64,000 nt of DNA from Microglena sp. YARC. Taxonomy: Eukaryota > Chlorophyta > Chlorophyceae > Chlamydomonadales > Chlamydomonadaceae. The stretch covers positions 43,302,560-43,366,559 of the forward strand of contig CM039465.1 of assembly GCA_022414725.1 (NCBI GenBank), written 5' to 3'. Positions 1 to 10,023 of this stretch are shown one piece after another; within the stretch, counting starts at the first letter, position 1; every line of letters begins with the position of its first letter. Under the pieces are notes generated by a model. The model was not told where the DNA came from, did not search any database, and saw only the letters and a list, made by a program, of their open reading frames with translations. Position numbers and translations under genes: made by a program.

Positions 1-255
1 GTGGTCGATCTGGTGAATAGGTTGGGGTTACTCTTGTGAGTGGTGAGTGGGTGGTGGTCGATCTGGTGAATAGGTTGGGGTTACTCTTGTGAGTGGTGAG
101 TGGGTGGTGGTCAATCTGGTGAATTGGTTGGGGTTACTCTTGTGAGTGGTGAGTGGGTGGAAGTCAATCTGGTGAATAGGTTGGGGTTACTATTGTTAGG
201 GGTGAGTAGGTTGGGGTCAATGTCGTGATTGGTAAGTGGGTGGTGGTCAAGGTGA
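1..255. repeat. 53-bp tandem repeat
   Basis: Units start at about 1, 54, 107, 160 and 213, giving a 53-bp period. The core reads GGTGAATAGGTTGGGGTTAC. The last unit is degenerate and runs straight into the next array. No coding signal is seen. Confidence 0.85.
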
Positions 256-263
256 CTAAATGA

Positions 264-537
264 ATGTGGTAGATTTTATAATGTGGACACCCCACACGCC
301 AGCTGATGTGGCAGATTTTATAATGTGGACACCCCACACGCCAGCTGATGTGGCAGATTTTATAATGTGGACACCCCACACGCCAGCTGATGTGGCAGAT
401 TTTATAATGTGGACACCCCACACGCCAGCTGATGTGGCAGATTTTATAATGTGGACACCCCACACGCCAGCTGATGTGGCAGATTTTATAATGTGGACAC
501 CCCACACCCCACACCCCACACGCCAGCTGATGTGACA
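264..537. repeat. 42-bp minisatellite, about six copies
   Basis: The unit is 42 bp and includes GATTTTATAATGTGGACACC. Copies are nearly identical; the last has an extra CACACCCC expansion. Because 42 is a multiple of three and the unit has no stop in several frames, repetitive reading frames exist on both strands (14-residue period containing ADFIMWTPHTP). I read this as non-coding. Confidence 0.85.
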
Positions 538-539
538 GA

Positions 540-940
540 GGCACTTGACGTTTGCAAGGAGAAGACTTTCAAGGTTCAGTTCAGTTAAAGTTCAGTTAAT
601 GACTTTACTGTAACATACATACGAGGTTTGCATGAAGGTCTGTAAGGCTATTAAGAAGACCTTTAAGGTTAAGTTCAGTTACATTTATGTTCAGGACTGT
701 ACTGAAACATACATTCAAGTTTTGCAAGAAGAAGACCTTTAAGGCTTTCGGGAACACCTTCAAGAATGTTCAGTTCAGTTAAAGTTCAGTTAAGGTTCAG
801 TTCACCATTGCTTTTTCAGTTCACCAGTGCTTTTTCACCAGTGCTTTTTCTTTTCAAGCCCTTCCTATCACGGTTGGGAAGTCCCTTTAGCCTATATGGC
901 CTACCCCTGGACTGCAAAAAACATACAAGGTTTGCAAGAA
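540..940. other. No gene seen; degenerate direct repeats
   Basis: Repeated words include GTTCAGTTAAAGTTCAGTTA and ACATACAT followed by AAGGTTTGCAAGAAGAAGAC. They form two or three decayed copies of a unit of roughly 100 to 150 bp. No supported exon. Confidence 0.4.
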
Positions 941-945
941 GAAGA

Positions 946-1034
946 CGAATGGATGGATGGATGGATGGATGGATGGACAGATGGATGAATGGGCAGATGG
1001 ATGGGCAGAGCAGAATGGATGGATGGATAGATTT
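946..1034. repeat. (GGAT)n microsatellite
   Basis: GGAT/GGATG repeats with a few interruptions. Confidence 0.85.
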
Positions 1035-1141
1035 TACATTCCAGGGGACACAAACACACACACTCTCTCAAACACTCTCACAAACACACGCATACAACAT
1101 CACACACACCCTCATCAACATTCCCCTCCCACCCCCCACCC

Positions 1142-1740
1142 ACCCCTGCACAGGCACACTAGCCCAGGAGCAAGCCATGGCACATGCACTAGCAACAGGT
1201 GCAGCCGCGTCTGTCTAGCCTACTGCACGCTCACACGCTCACATTTACACACACTCGACAATCGCAAACACAAACACATACAAGATCACACCCCACCCCA
1301 TCAACACCCCCCTGCACAGGCATCCTAGCCCAGGAGCAAGCCATAGCACATGCGCGATCCACTGGCACCGCCGCCCCTGCCTAGCCTACAGCACACACAC
1401 AGCACACTCATACACTTACTCACACACACACGAATACACACACAAACACACACTCCCGCCTACACACTTTCTCTCAAATACACTCACATCCAATATCACC
1501 CCCCCCCCCCCCCTTCCCAGGCATCCTGGCCCAGGAGCAAGCCATCGCACACGCACTAGCCACCGGCACCGCCGTCCCTATCTAGCCTACTGCACTCTCA
1601 CAAACACACACACACAGCACACACTCACACAGCACACTCTCACACACACGCACTCACACACGCACTCACACACACACATACATACAATATCACACACCAC
1701 CTCATCAACAACCCCCTCCCACCCCCCCCCCCCTCCCCAG
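1142..1740 (+). repeat. Upstream copies of the gene A exon 5' edge
   Basis: Three partial copies of the beginning of the exon at 1741 precede it. Their AG-flanked starts are at 1154, 1320 and 1521. Each has a CAG acceptor-like end, then the segment encoding [17 protein letters not shown], then TAG and CCTACTGCAC or similar, followed by CA-rich or C-rich DNA. The fourth and innermost copy continues as the full exon. The pattern is duplication of intron 3' end plus exon 5' end. Confidence 0.75.
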
Positions 1741-2192
1741 GCATCCTGGCCCAAGAGCAAGCCATCGCATTTGCACTAGCAAACGGCACAGCCGCCCCTA
1801 TCTTCAAGAGCAGCAGCCGCGGCCGAGGTCGCGGCTCCTCAGCAGGCGGCCGGGGGCGCGGGGGCGGCAGGGGGGCTGTGGCTAAGCCCCCCTCCGGGCG
1901 TGGCAGAGGTAGGGGGCGGGGCAGAGGCAGGCCACCAGCCAGGCTGGCAGCCCAGCAGGTGGCCCCCCCCCTCTATGACGGGGGGCTGGGGGGAGAGCTG
2001 GCGTGGCCCTCTCCGTCCCAGGCCCCCCCTGTGGACGAGGATGATGACGTGGACATGGTGCATTCCACCAGGGAGGTGGATGATGAAGAGGGGGAGGAGG
2101 ACGAGGAGGTTGCCATGGAGGACGAGGTGGAGGAGCGCTTGGCCGGGGAAGAGGACATGGAGGAGGAGGTGGTGGATGCTAACATCATAGCG
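1741..2192 (+). CDS. Gene A, internal exon (RGG-rich then acidic protein)
   Basis: I do not recognise this gene. The exon is bounded by CCCAG at 1736-1740 and GTAAGC at 2193. With codons in frame from 1743 it encodes [19 protein letters not shown], then an Arg/Gly-rich stretch (GRGRG repeats, about residues 27 to 70). An acidic stretch (DEDDDVDM, EEGEEDEE) follows, ending ..VVDANIIA with a phase-0 donor. RGG-plus-acidic composition is typical of nucleolar, chromatin or RNA-binding proteins, but no domain can be named. The 5' end of the gene is not identified and may lie left of the window. The next supported exon starts at 3693 in phase 0, which fits this donor. Both exon borders are amplified into the neighbouring introns. 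Confidence 0.6.
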
Positions 2193-2520
2193 GTAAGCAA
2201 TGGGAATGGATGTGTGGGTGGGGGTGGGGGGGCATGACGTGGACATGGTGCATCCTGCCAGGGAGGAGGAGGAGGTGGTGGAGGAGGTTATTCAGGAGGT
2301 GGTGGAGAAGGAGGTGGAGGAGGAGGTCATTCAGGAGGTGGTGGATGCAAACATCATAGAGGTGAGCAATGAGGATGGGTGTGGGTAGGTTTGGGGGGGG
2401 GGGGGGGGGGGGGGGGCATGACGTGAACATGGTGCATCCTACCAGGAAGGTGGAGAAGGAGGTGGTGGAGGAGGTCATTCAGGAGGAGGTGGTGGATGCA
2501 AACATTATAGCGGTGATCAA
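2193..2520 (+). repeat. Downstream copies of the gene A exon 3' edge
   Basis: Two partial copies of the acidic exon end follow the real donor, at about 2227-2362 and 2416-2516. Each repeats the segment encoding DVDMVHP...VVDANII and keeps a donor-like GTGAGC or GTGATC at the homologous place. A poly-G tract of about 25 bases separates them (about 2392-2416). Confidence 0.7.
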
Positions 2521-2811
2521 AAGGGATCGGTGGGAGTGGGGGTGGGGGTGGGGGAATGGGAATATGCTTTGGGTCGGTGGGTTATGTGTGTGTGTGTGGT
2601 GGTGATGGTTGGGGTGTGTGTGTGTGTGGTGGTGATGGTTGGGGTGTGTGTGTGGTGGGGGTGGGGGTGGGGGGTGGAGTGGGGGGGAGTGCTTGGTGTA
2701 GGAGGATGTGTACCCAATCCAAACCAAACCAAACCAACCCTATCCAAACCAACCCAGCTCAACCCTACATACCCCCCCCTCCACACACACACACACACTC
2801 ACAAAACCATA
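2521..2811. other. Intron DNA, GT-rich then AAACC-rich
   Basis: GTGTGTGTGG/GGTGATGGTTGGG repeats are followed by AACCAAACC repeats and a CA run. No coding signal. Confidence 0.5.
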
Positions 2812-3692
2812 TGATGACGATGACACTCGCACACAGGGCAGCCTCCTAGAGAGTGCCATGGGCGGCATCAAGGCTCACCCCGTACGACGTTGACAGTGAG
2901 ATCTAACACAAGACAGCACTATCCAACACTACCCCCCCCCCCCCCCCCCCCCCCCCCTTTCCAACACACACACACACATAGACCATCAGTTGACGATGAC
3001 AATAGCTCCCAGGGCAGCCTCCAAGTGAGTGCCATGGGCGGCAGCGAGGCTTACCCGTACGACGTTGACAGTGAGATAAAACACAACACAACCCTATCCA
3101 ACCCTATCCAACCCAACCCAACCCAACCCACACTCTCACACGCACGCACACACACACACACACACACACACAGGATGACGATGACACTGGCTCCCAGAGC
3201 AGTCTTCTGGTGAGCGCCATGGGTGGCAGCGAAGCCTGCCAGTAGGACGGTGACAGTGAGATCTAACACAACACAACCCTATCCAACACTATCCAACACA
3301 ACACAACACAGCACAACACAACACAGCACCCAAAGGATGACGATGACACTCGCTCACAGAGCAGCCTTCTGGTGAGTGCCATGGGCGGTAGCGAGGCCTA
3401 CCTATACTACGGGTACAGTGAGATCTACCCTACCCAACACAACATTACACAACCACACTCTCACACCCACACACCCCACAGGATGACAATGACACTTGCT
3501 CACAGGGCAGTCTTATTGTGAGTGCCATGGGAGGAAGTGAGGCCTACCCGTGCGACGGTGACAGGCAGATCGAACACAACACATTCCTATCCAACCCTGT
3601 CCAACCCAACACAACACAACACAACACAACACAACCCAACACAACCCAACACAACCCAACACAACCCACACTCTCTCTCACACACACCACAG
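2812..3692 (+). repeat. Upstream copies of the second gene A exon edge
   Basis: Five partial copies start with GATGACGATGACAC or a close variant at about 2812, 2991, 3175, 3336 and 3482, before the full exon at 3693. Each carries a homologue of the first 80 bp or so of the exon (DDDDTxSQGSLLVSAMGGSEA), then GACA followed by GTGAGATC or a variant, then ACAACACAACC-type intron repeats. Several copies contain in-frame stops (TAG at about 3244), so they are not usable as exons in frame. Long C tracts and CA runs separate copies. Confidence 0.75.
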
Positions 3693-4117
3693 GATGACGA
3701 TGACACCCGCTCCCAGGGCAGTCTTCTTGTGAGTGCCATGGGTGGAAGTGAGGCCTACCTGTATGACGGTGACAGTCTCATGGGTGGTGCCGGTGCAGGG
3801 GAATATGATGACCCCTCTACCTCTTACGGGGGGGGGCCTGCCTCATCCTTTGGGGGTGGCCTTGGGGGGGCATGGGCTGCTGGCCTAGGCCCCCCCTAGG
3901 GGAAGGGGGGGGGCTAACCCGGTATCCGAGCTCTTCGGTGTTGAGTAGACCCGTAGGGGCAGGGGCAGGGGCTGAGGCCACGCCACCTGGGGTTGCGGCG
4001 ACCCCAGGTGGTAGTGGTGGTGGGGCTGCACCTAGTAGACCAGCTGGCTCAGGGCTGAAGCTCAAAGTGAAGTTCTCACTGCCCAAATCTTACTCAGCTC
4101 CGAAACCAGGTACTTAG
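3693..4117 (+). CDS. Gene A, Gly/Pro-rich exon, first copy (frameshifted)
   Basis: Acceptor AG at 3691-3692; phase 0 matches the donor at 2192. It encodes DDDDTRSQGSLLVSAMGGSE, then Gly-rich sequence (GGAGAGEYDDPSTSYGGGP), Pro/Gly/Ala-rich sequence, and a basic hydrophobic end (LKLKVKFSLPKSYSAPKPG) before TAG at 4115-4117. A poly-G length difference near 3867-3900 shifts the frame relative to the second copy. It is either a real 1-bp indel or an error in a G run. The end may be a stop (KPGT*) or a splice donor (CCAG/GTACTT); both readings are open. Confidence 0.5.
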
Positions 4118-4590
4118 AACAGGAATGGGAAGGGGGGGGGAGGGGGGGGGGGGGGGGGGGGTAGATCAGATTTTTTGTCTTCTCAATTTCGAAGTTGTTG
4201 ATTCGGCAATTCGAATTATGACAGGTGGGTTACACCAGGGTTGTTCAGGAAGCTGCGTCCTCCGTCGCGGATGCAACGTCTAAGGGCCTGTTGACCAGAA
4301 GGAAGGATCCGTTGCGTCTCAGGCAGCAGATCTGGTTGTCCTCCTGAAGTACCCTGGGCAGCACCATTAGAATTGAATTGAATTGTTTCATGGTTTTTCT
4401 ACCAACTACGGGCTGCTCACCGTCTTTCAATTCCAAGTTCCCCCTTGCGAATGTTGCGATATCCAGCCTGCCAGGGAGCATACCAGCGGGTTAGGCAGTT
4501 GAAAACGTGTCTAGGTTACACTGTTATGCTAGTAGTACCGGCATTCAGTATTTAGTATGCTATAAGTATTAGTATTCAGTATTTTTACTA

Positions 4591-4997
4591 GCTCCCAGGG
4601 CAGTCTTCTTGTGAGTGCCATGGGTGGAAGTGAGGCCTACCTGTATGACGGTGACAGTCTCATGGGTGGTGCCGGTGCAGGGGAATATGATGACCCCTCT
4701 ACCTCTTACGGGGGGGGGCCTGCCTCATCCTTTGGGGTGGCCTTGGGGGGCATGGGCTGCTGGCCTAGGCCCCCCCCTAGGGAAGGGGGGGGGCTAACCC
4801 GGTATCCGAGCTCTTCGGTGTTGAGTAGACCCGTAGGGGCAGGGGCAGGGGCTGAGGCCACGCCACCTGGGGTTGCGGCGACCCCAAGTGGTAGTGGTGG
4901 TGGGGCTGCACCTAGTAGACCAGCTGGCTCAGGGCTGAAGCTCAAAGTGAAGTTCTCACTGCCCAAATCTTACTCAGCTCCGAAACCAGGTACTTAG
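4591..4997 (+). CDS. Gene A exon, second copy, frame intact
   Basis: This is the only copy in which the frame runs unbroken from LLVSAMGGSEAYLYDGDS through the Gly-rich and Pro-rich parts to LKLKVKFSLPKS..KPGT and TAG at 4995-4997. It lacks the GATGACGATGACAC acceptor edge, because the tandem unit starts inside the exon. TTTTTACTAG directly precedes it and could act as an acceptor. Whether it is included in the mRNA is unknown. Confidence 0.45.
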
Positions 4998-5476
4998 AAC
5001 AGGGAATGGGAAGGGGGGGGGAGGGGGGGGGGGGGGGGGGGGGGGGTAGATCAGATTTTTTGTCTTCTCAATTTCGAAGTTGTTGATTCGGCAATTCGAA
5101 TTATGACAGGTGGGTTACACCAGGGTTGTTCAGGAAGCTGCGTCCTCCGTCGCGGATGCAACGTCTAAGGGCCTGTTGACCAGAAGGAAGGATCCGTTGC
5201 GTCTCAGGCAGCAGATCTGGTTGTCCTCCTGAAGTACCCTGGGCAGCACCATTAGAATTGAATTGAATTGTTTCATGGTTTTTCTACCAACTACGGGCTG
5301 CTCACCGTCTTTCAATTCCAAGTTCCCCCTTGCGAATGTTGCGATATCCAGCCTGCCAGGGAGCATACCCAGCGGGTTAGGCAGTTGAAAACGTGTCTAG
5401 GTTACACTGTTATGCTAGTAGTACCGGCATTCAGTATTTAGTATGCTATAAGTATTAGTATTCAGTATTTTTACTA

Positions 5477-5882
5477 GCTCCCAGGGCAGTCTTCTTGTGA
5501 GTGCCATGGGTGGAAGTGAGCCTACCTGTATGACGTGACAGTCACATGGGTGGTGCCGGTGCAGGGGAATATGATGACCCCTCTACCTCTTACGGGGGGG
5601 GCCTGCCTCATCCTTTGGGGGGGGCCTTGGGGGGGCATGGGCTGCTGGCCTAGGCCCCCCCCTAGGGGAAGGGGGGGGCTAACCCGGTATCCGAGCTCTT
5701 CGGTGTTGAGTAGACCCGTAGGGGCAGGGGCAGGGGCTGAGGCCACGCCACCTGGGGTTGCGGCAACCCCAGGTGGTAGTGGTGGTGGGGCTGCACCTAC
5801 TAGACCAGCTGGCTCAGGGCTGAAGCTCAAAGTGAAGTTCTCACTGCCCAAATCTTACTCAGCTCCGAAACCAGGTACTTAG
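5477..5882 (+). pseudogene. Gene A exon, third copy, broken 5' part
   Basis: Relative to copy 2 it has small deletions near 5519-5540 (GAGCCTAC, GACGTGACAG) that shift the frame in the SEAYLYDGDS segment. The downstream Gly/Pro part and the KPGT end with TAG at 5880-5882 remain. Confidence 0.6.
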
Positions 5883-6384
5883 AACAGGGAATGGGAAGGG
5901 GGGGGGGGGGGTAGATCAGATTTTTTGTCTTCTCAATTTTGAAGTTGTTGATTTGGCAATTCGAATTATGACAGGTGGGTTACACCAGGGTTGTTCAGGA
6001 AGCTGCGTCCTCCGTCGCGGATGCAACGTCTAAGGGCCTGTTGACCAGAAGGAAGGATCCGTTGCGTCGCAGGACGCAGGCTATACAATTGGTTGCGTCT
6101 CAGGCAGCAGATCTGGTTGTCCTCCTGAAGTACCCTGGGCAGCACCATTAGAATTGAATTGAATTGTTTCATGGTTTTTCTACCAACTATGGGCTGCTCA
6201 CCGTCTTTCAATTCCAAGTTCCCCCTTGTGAATGTTGCGATATCCAGCCTGCCAGGGAGCATACCCAGCGGGTTAGGCAGTTGAAAACGTGTCTAGGTTA
6301 CACTGTTATGCTAGTAGTACCGGCATTCAGTATTTAGTATGCTATAAGTATTAGTATTCAGTATTTTTACTTCCACTAGCTCGT

Positions 6385-6700
6385 GCGTCCTAATTTGGTT
6401 TGGATTAGAATGTTCCATGGTTTTGCAGCTAACCCTGACCTGCTCGCCACCTTCAGATTTCAAGTCCCCCCGTGCGATACCAGGATGGATACTTAGCGGT
6501 TTGGATAGTTTAAAGGCTTGTCCAGGTTGCACCACTACCGGTATGCAGTATTGCAGCCCACACATGCAGCTGTATTTATGTCACTAGCTCGTGGGTCCTA
6601 ATTTTGATTGGATTCTATTGTTACATGGTTTTCAGCCAACTCTGGGCCGCTCAACGTCTTCCAATTCCAAGTTCCCCCGTGTGATACCCTTGGAACCAGG
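6385..6700 (+). repeat. Degenerate copies of a dispersed repeat of about 180 bp
   Basis: The core CATGGTTTTNCANCCAAC..GGGCTGCTCACCGTCTTTCAATTCCAAGTTCCCCC lies inside each 882-bp unit (about 4390, 5270, 6170). It recurs in diverged form at about 6410-6480 and 6625-6690. These two copies show the family pre-dates the triplication. Confidence 0.6.
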
Positions 6701-7248
6701 GTACTTCAGGAGGAACCCCAGCTCTGCTGCCTGAGACGTTCATTCTGGTCAACGGACCCTCCCCACGTTGCTTCCTGCGACCCGACTGACCCATTGACGA
6801 TGCGCTTGTGAAGATGACGCAGCGTCCTGAACAACCCTGCTCGGAACCAGGGAGCCAACAATTTGGCTGCTCGCCGTCTTCAGCGCTTGTACACAGCTTC
6901 CATTCGTACCGAACATATGTTTTTGTTTTGTTTTAGCAGTTATTACATTACATCGTGGCACAGACAGGACATAGATGACCCAAGACAAGGCCGCTCCACA
7001 ATATCCGGAGTGGTCTTCCAACCATCCTCAAATCACATTGTACAAGCGATGATTATTCGATGCAACTTTCCTTACAGGACGTTCCCAGATCCGAAAAACT
7101 CTATAAACAGTTTCTCCCGGGAGCGCAGCCACTTCCGGTAGTTTAAAAAATGGGGGAAGCATTTGCCAATCTGGGAACATCGTCCCCAAATGCAAACAGA
7201 TATAAAATAATCGGGAAATCTTTGTTTGACTTCCCTGGCAGGACTGTG

Positions 7249-7322
7249 TCAGCTTAATACACTTCAGAGCGCAGTGGTTAGCGTGATGGGCCCATAACCT
7301 ATCAGCTTAATACACTTCAGAG
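7249..7322 (+). other. 5' half of initiator tRNA-Met-like sequence between direct repeats
   Basis: A perfect 21-bp direct repeat (starts TCAGCTTAATACAC) occurs at 7249-7269 and 7302-7322. Between them lie 30 bp at 7270-7299 that match the D arm through anticodon of eukaryotic initiator tRNA-Met, ending GGGCCCATAACC with a CAT anticodon. The 3' half of a tRNA (T arm) is absent, so this is not a functional tRNA gene. Confidence 0.65.
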
Positions 7323-7974
7323 AGTGGACAGAGATGCTTGCAGCGGTCAGACGCGCCAATCTATACACGGAGACGAGAATAACGTTACAAGCACTGGAGA
7401 CCCATCAAGGGGCACCAGCGGTGAAAGGGGCGGCAGCCTGGAACCTAATAAGGGTACAGGCTATACAGCGCGTGTCAGGGGAACCGGTGACGCAGCCTAC
7501 AGGAAGCCGTCACTGTGTCATGAAGGATGACACAGTCTACGGGAAGCTGGCACAGTACTGTCAGGACCGATAGTTCTAAGGAAGTACATAAGTAGTCACC
7601 AAGTCATAAAACGATTGAGTGAACCGCAATTCATGCTGATAGACTGATTGGACCCGTACGTCTACTCCCATCTACCAACTCATAAGAATCATCTTCGTAT
7701 AAGTATTTAATTGCTTTTAGAAGAGGCGAAGCCATATCCCCTTTTTCAAGGAGTTGCCAAAGATCTTTCCTGTTGACCAGCCTGCCTCGGCATCCCTCCC
7801 CTTTCCGCTCTTCTATCCGTCTCTAGTTACTTCCTTGTTTGGACTGTACCTAGTTCGTTTCCAGGTTTGCGGGGGTGCCTCACAAACCCTCATGTTTCCG
7901 GTTATAAAATTGTATGGTGGGCAGGCTGTGATGCTGTTCCGTCTCGGCAATGATTAGCTGGTTTTATGTGACGA

Positions 7975-7977
<3 letters not shown>

Positions 7978-8021
<44 letters not shown>
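7978..8021. repeat. (CT)n microsatellite
   Basis: About 22 uninterrupted CT dinucleotides. Confidence 0.95.
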
Positions 8022-8022
<1 letters not shown>

Positions 8023-9786
8023 GTTGACAATGTCGTAAGCTTGACTAAAGCTTGTGAGAGAACAGTAGACTTGCTTACTTTTCTTCTTCTTTGTTTGGTA
8101 GCCTGAATCAGGGTATTTCAACTGGCCGAATTGGCCAGCACTTTAGCGCATTTGAAAACAAAAAAACTGCGCTTTGTAGTGCAAAAAGCGCAGAAATTGC
8201 TTGCTGCGCCCACAGGGGGTTGCAAAAAATTGCGCTTAAAGTGCAGAGGGGGTCAAAAAGTCAGCTCTCAAAAGCGCATTGCGCTCTTTGAATTACCCTG
8301 GCCTGAATAACGCGTCTCATTGTTTGGCAGCCTGGATAACGTGTCTCGAGATAAACATAGTTTGGACGGTGTTACGATCTGGGTGGAACCCACGTTGTCT
8401 TTCAGTTTCAGTTTTTTTACCGGTAGTTTTACCCCCTTCTCCTCTACACACCACTCTACCACTAGATCCCGGAGAACATTAGCATGCAAACGAAAGATAG
8501 CAGGAATCACTGCTGGCATTGTATAGTTGCTGGGTTTTGTACGTCATTATTCATATGAAGAGGGGATATTCTCGCATTCTGCCGATGACTGGGTATTTGT
8601 CCAAGTTCTAAACATTTTCGAACAAGTCACAGAAAATGGGCTGCAATATGTACCCATTGTACCGTATGCGTGTCTATCGTCACCAGTCTTAACCATGGCA
8701 TTCTTCATCAAGACACCCGGAATCCCATCAGGTCCTACAGCTGAGTCAAGCTTCATCCTTACCAGATGTTGGAAAGCCAGCTTTTATAGTTCAGCTCTAT
8801 TGGGCAGAGTGAAAGGTGGAGTTGGAGTACTTGGTCGTTCTCTTTTTCTAACTTTAACAGGAAAGATTCCTAAGTGCACTCATCTCCAAACCAGCCTTCT
8901 CTGATGGCTCAATCTCCAGCCAAAAGAACCCACACTAATGATGATGCTCAAGGAAACGTTATCATGCCTTGATTAGTTAGCTTCCCTCTTTCTTCTTCTC
9001 TTTCCCCCTCCTCAGTTTTTTCGCTCTAGCCCCCTCTGGACTGAAATCCCGTGGCTGAAACCCGAAGTTCCAACCGTGTCTCCGTGTCTCCAGACGTTTG
9101 AACGATCCCGGGCACCTCCGCACCCAAACATTTGGCTCATGCGGTAGTTGGAGCGCGCATGACTAGAGTTATCAGCATCGCAGCGGACAAGATCCTTCGC
9201 AAAAGTGGTCGACTGTTTTGTAGGTTATTCCGCTACGAGTAGCTACTTATTCCACTACTTTCGAAACTCCCAGCCTCCCTCCTCGCCAGGGACCTGCTCC
9301 TCGCCCTTTCTCGCAGTCTGCTGATCAAGTTTCTTAACTATTCGCCACCTGCCCAGGCCTTGACCTCGTTGTCCGTTTGACGTGCGACGTGCGACCGACG
9401 TCCAGCGTCCAGGGAGGGGGCTAGCCACGCGGGGCTCCGCCAAAAATATCGAGAAAATATCTGTACGGTCAGCAGTACAATGCACAAGGGCTCAAACCAT
9501 GAATAGGGTGCCACCGTAGACAAATTAGCTTTACGCCTGAAACCTGCGCGCACACAGTCTCGCTCCTTACCTACTGAAACCTCCGATCAAACGTCGAGAA
9601 TTAGAGTTCTTATCGCAAACACACCCAGCATATCTGCGAGAAGTTAGAAGTTTCAGTATTTGGGCTGTAATCTTTCACCATGTTGTCGAGTAAACGAGAT
9701 AGAAACAACGAGAAGGTCAAATTGCGATTGTATTGGACAGGCTCTGAGGTGAGAAGCATGCAACTCAGGCTGAGGGCCCTTGTTGG

Positions 9787-10023
9787 ATGTCGACAGCTCC
9801 AGGCTTCCGTTCCTCCCTCGTTGTAACTTCCTGTTACTGCAATTCCACTTCGCAGTCTGGAAACTCCCCTACATCTTCCCACAATGAGAGCGTTAGTAAG
9901 AAAACCACCCTCGATGGGTTGCAAGAGCGCTTGAGAAAAAAGTTCAAGCAGATGGGGAAGGTTGCGGTTCGCCATAAGGGGCTGCAGAGCACTGAGCTTT
10001 TGGAGACCGATGGCCAGCTTCAG
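9787..10023 (+). CDS. Gene B exon 1
   Basis: Seventy-nine codons from MSTAPGFRSS to LLETDGQLQ, followed by GTGTGC. Phase-0 end. Confidence 0.6.

Larger units (their letters stand above)
3709..6372 (+). repeat. 882-886 bp tandem triplication within gene A
   Basis: The segment beginning GCTCCCAGGGCAGTCTTCTT occurs at 3709, 4591 and 5477, giving units of 882 and 886 bp. Each unit contains most of the Gly/Pro exon, a poly-G tract after KPGT, and about 450 bp of downstream sequence ending ATTCAGTATTTTTAC. Units are nearly identical apart from homopolymer lengths, small indels, and a 31-bp insertion in copy 3 (near 6070-6100). The high identity suggests a recent duplication. Confidence 0.9.
6700..9786. 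other. Intergenic DNA, no supported exon
   Basis: No reading frame with convincing splice signals. It contains a dispersed hairpin repeat (AGCCAACAATTTGGCTGCTC near 6852, also near 14926 and, diverged, 17173). It also holds the tRNA fragment, a CT microsatellite and a stretch rich in GCGCA/TTGCGC words at 8130-8290. Confidence 0.45.

Noticed and set aside
264..537. 42-bp direct repeats as a CRISPR array
   Set aside because: No spacers: the units are contiguous and nearly identical, and the context is eukaryotic.
7270..7299. Functional tRNA-Met gene
   Set aside because: Only the 5' half is present; no T arm or acceptor 3' strand.
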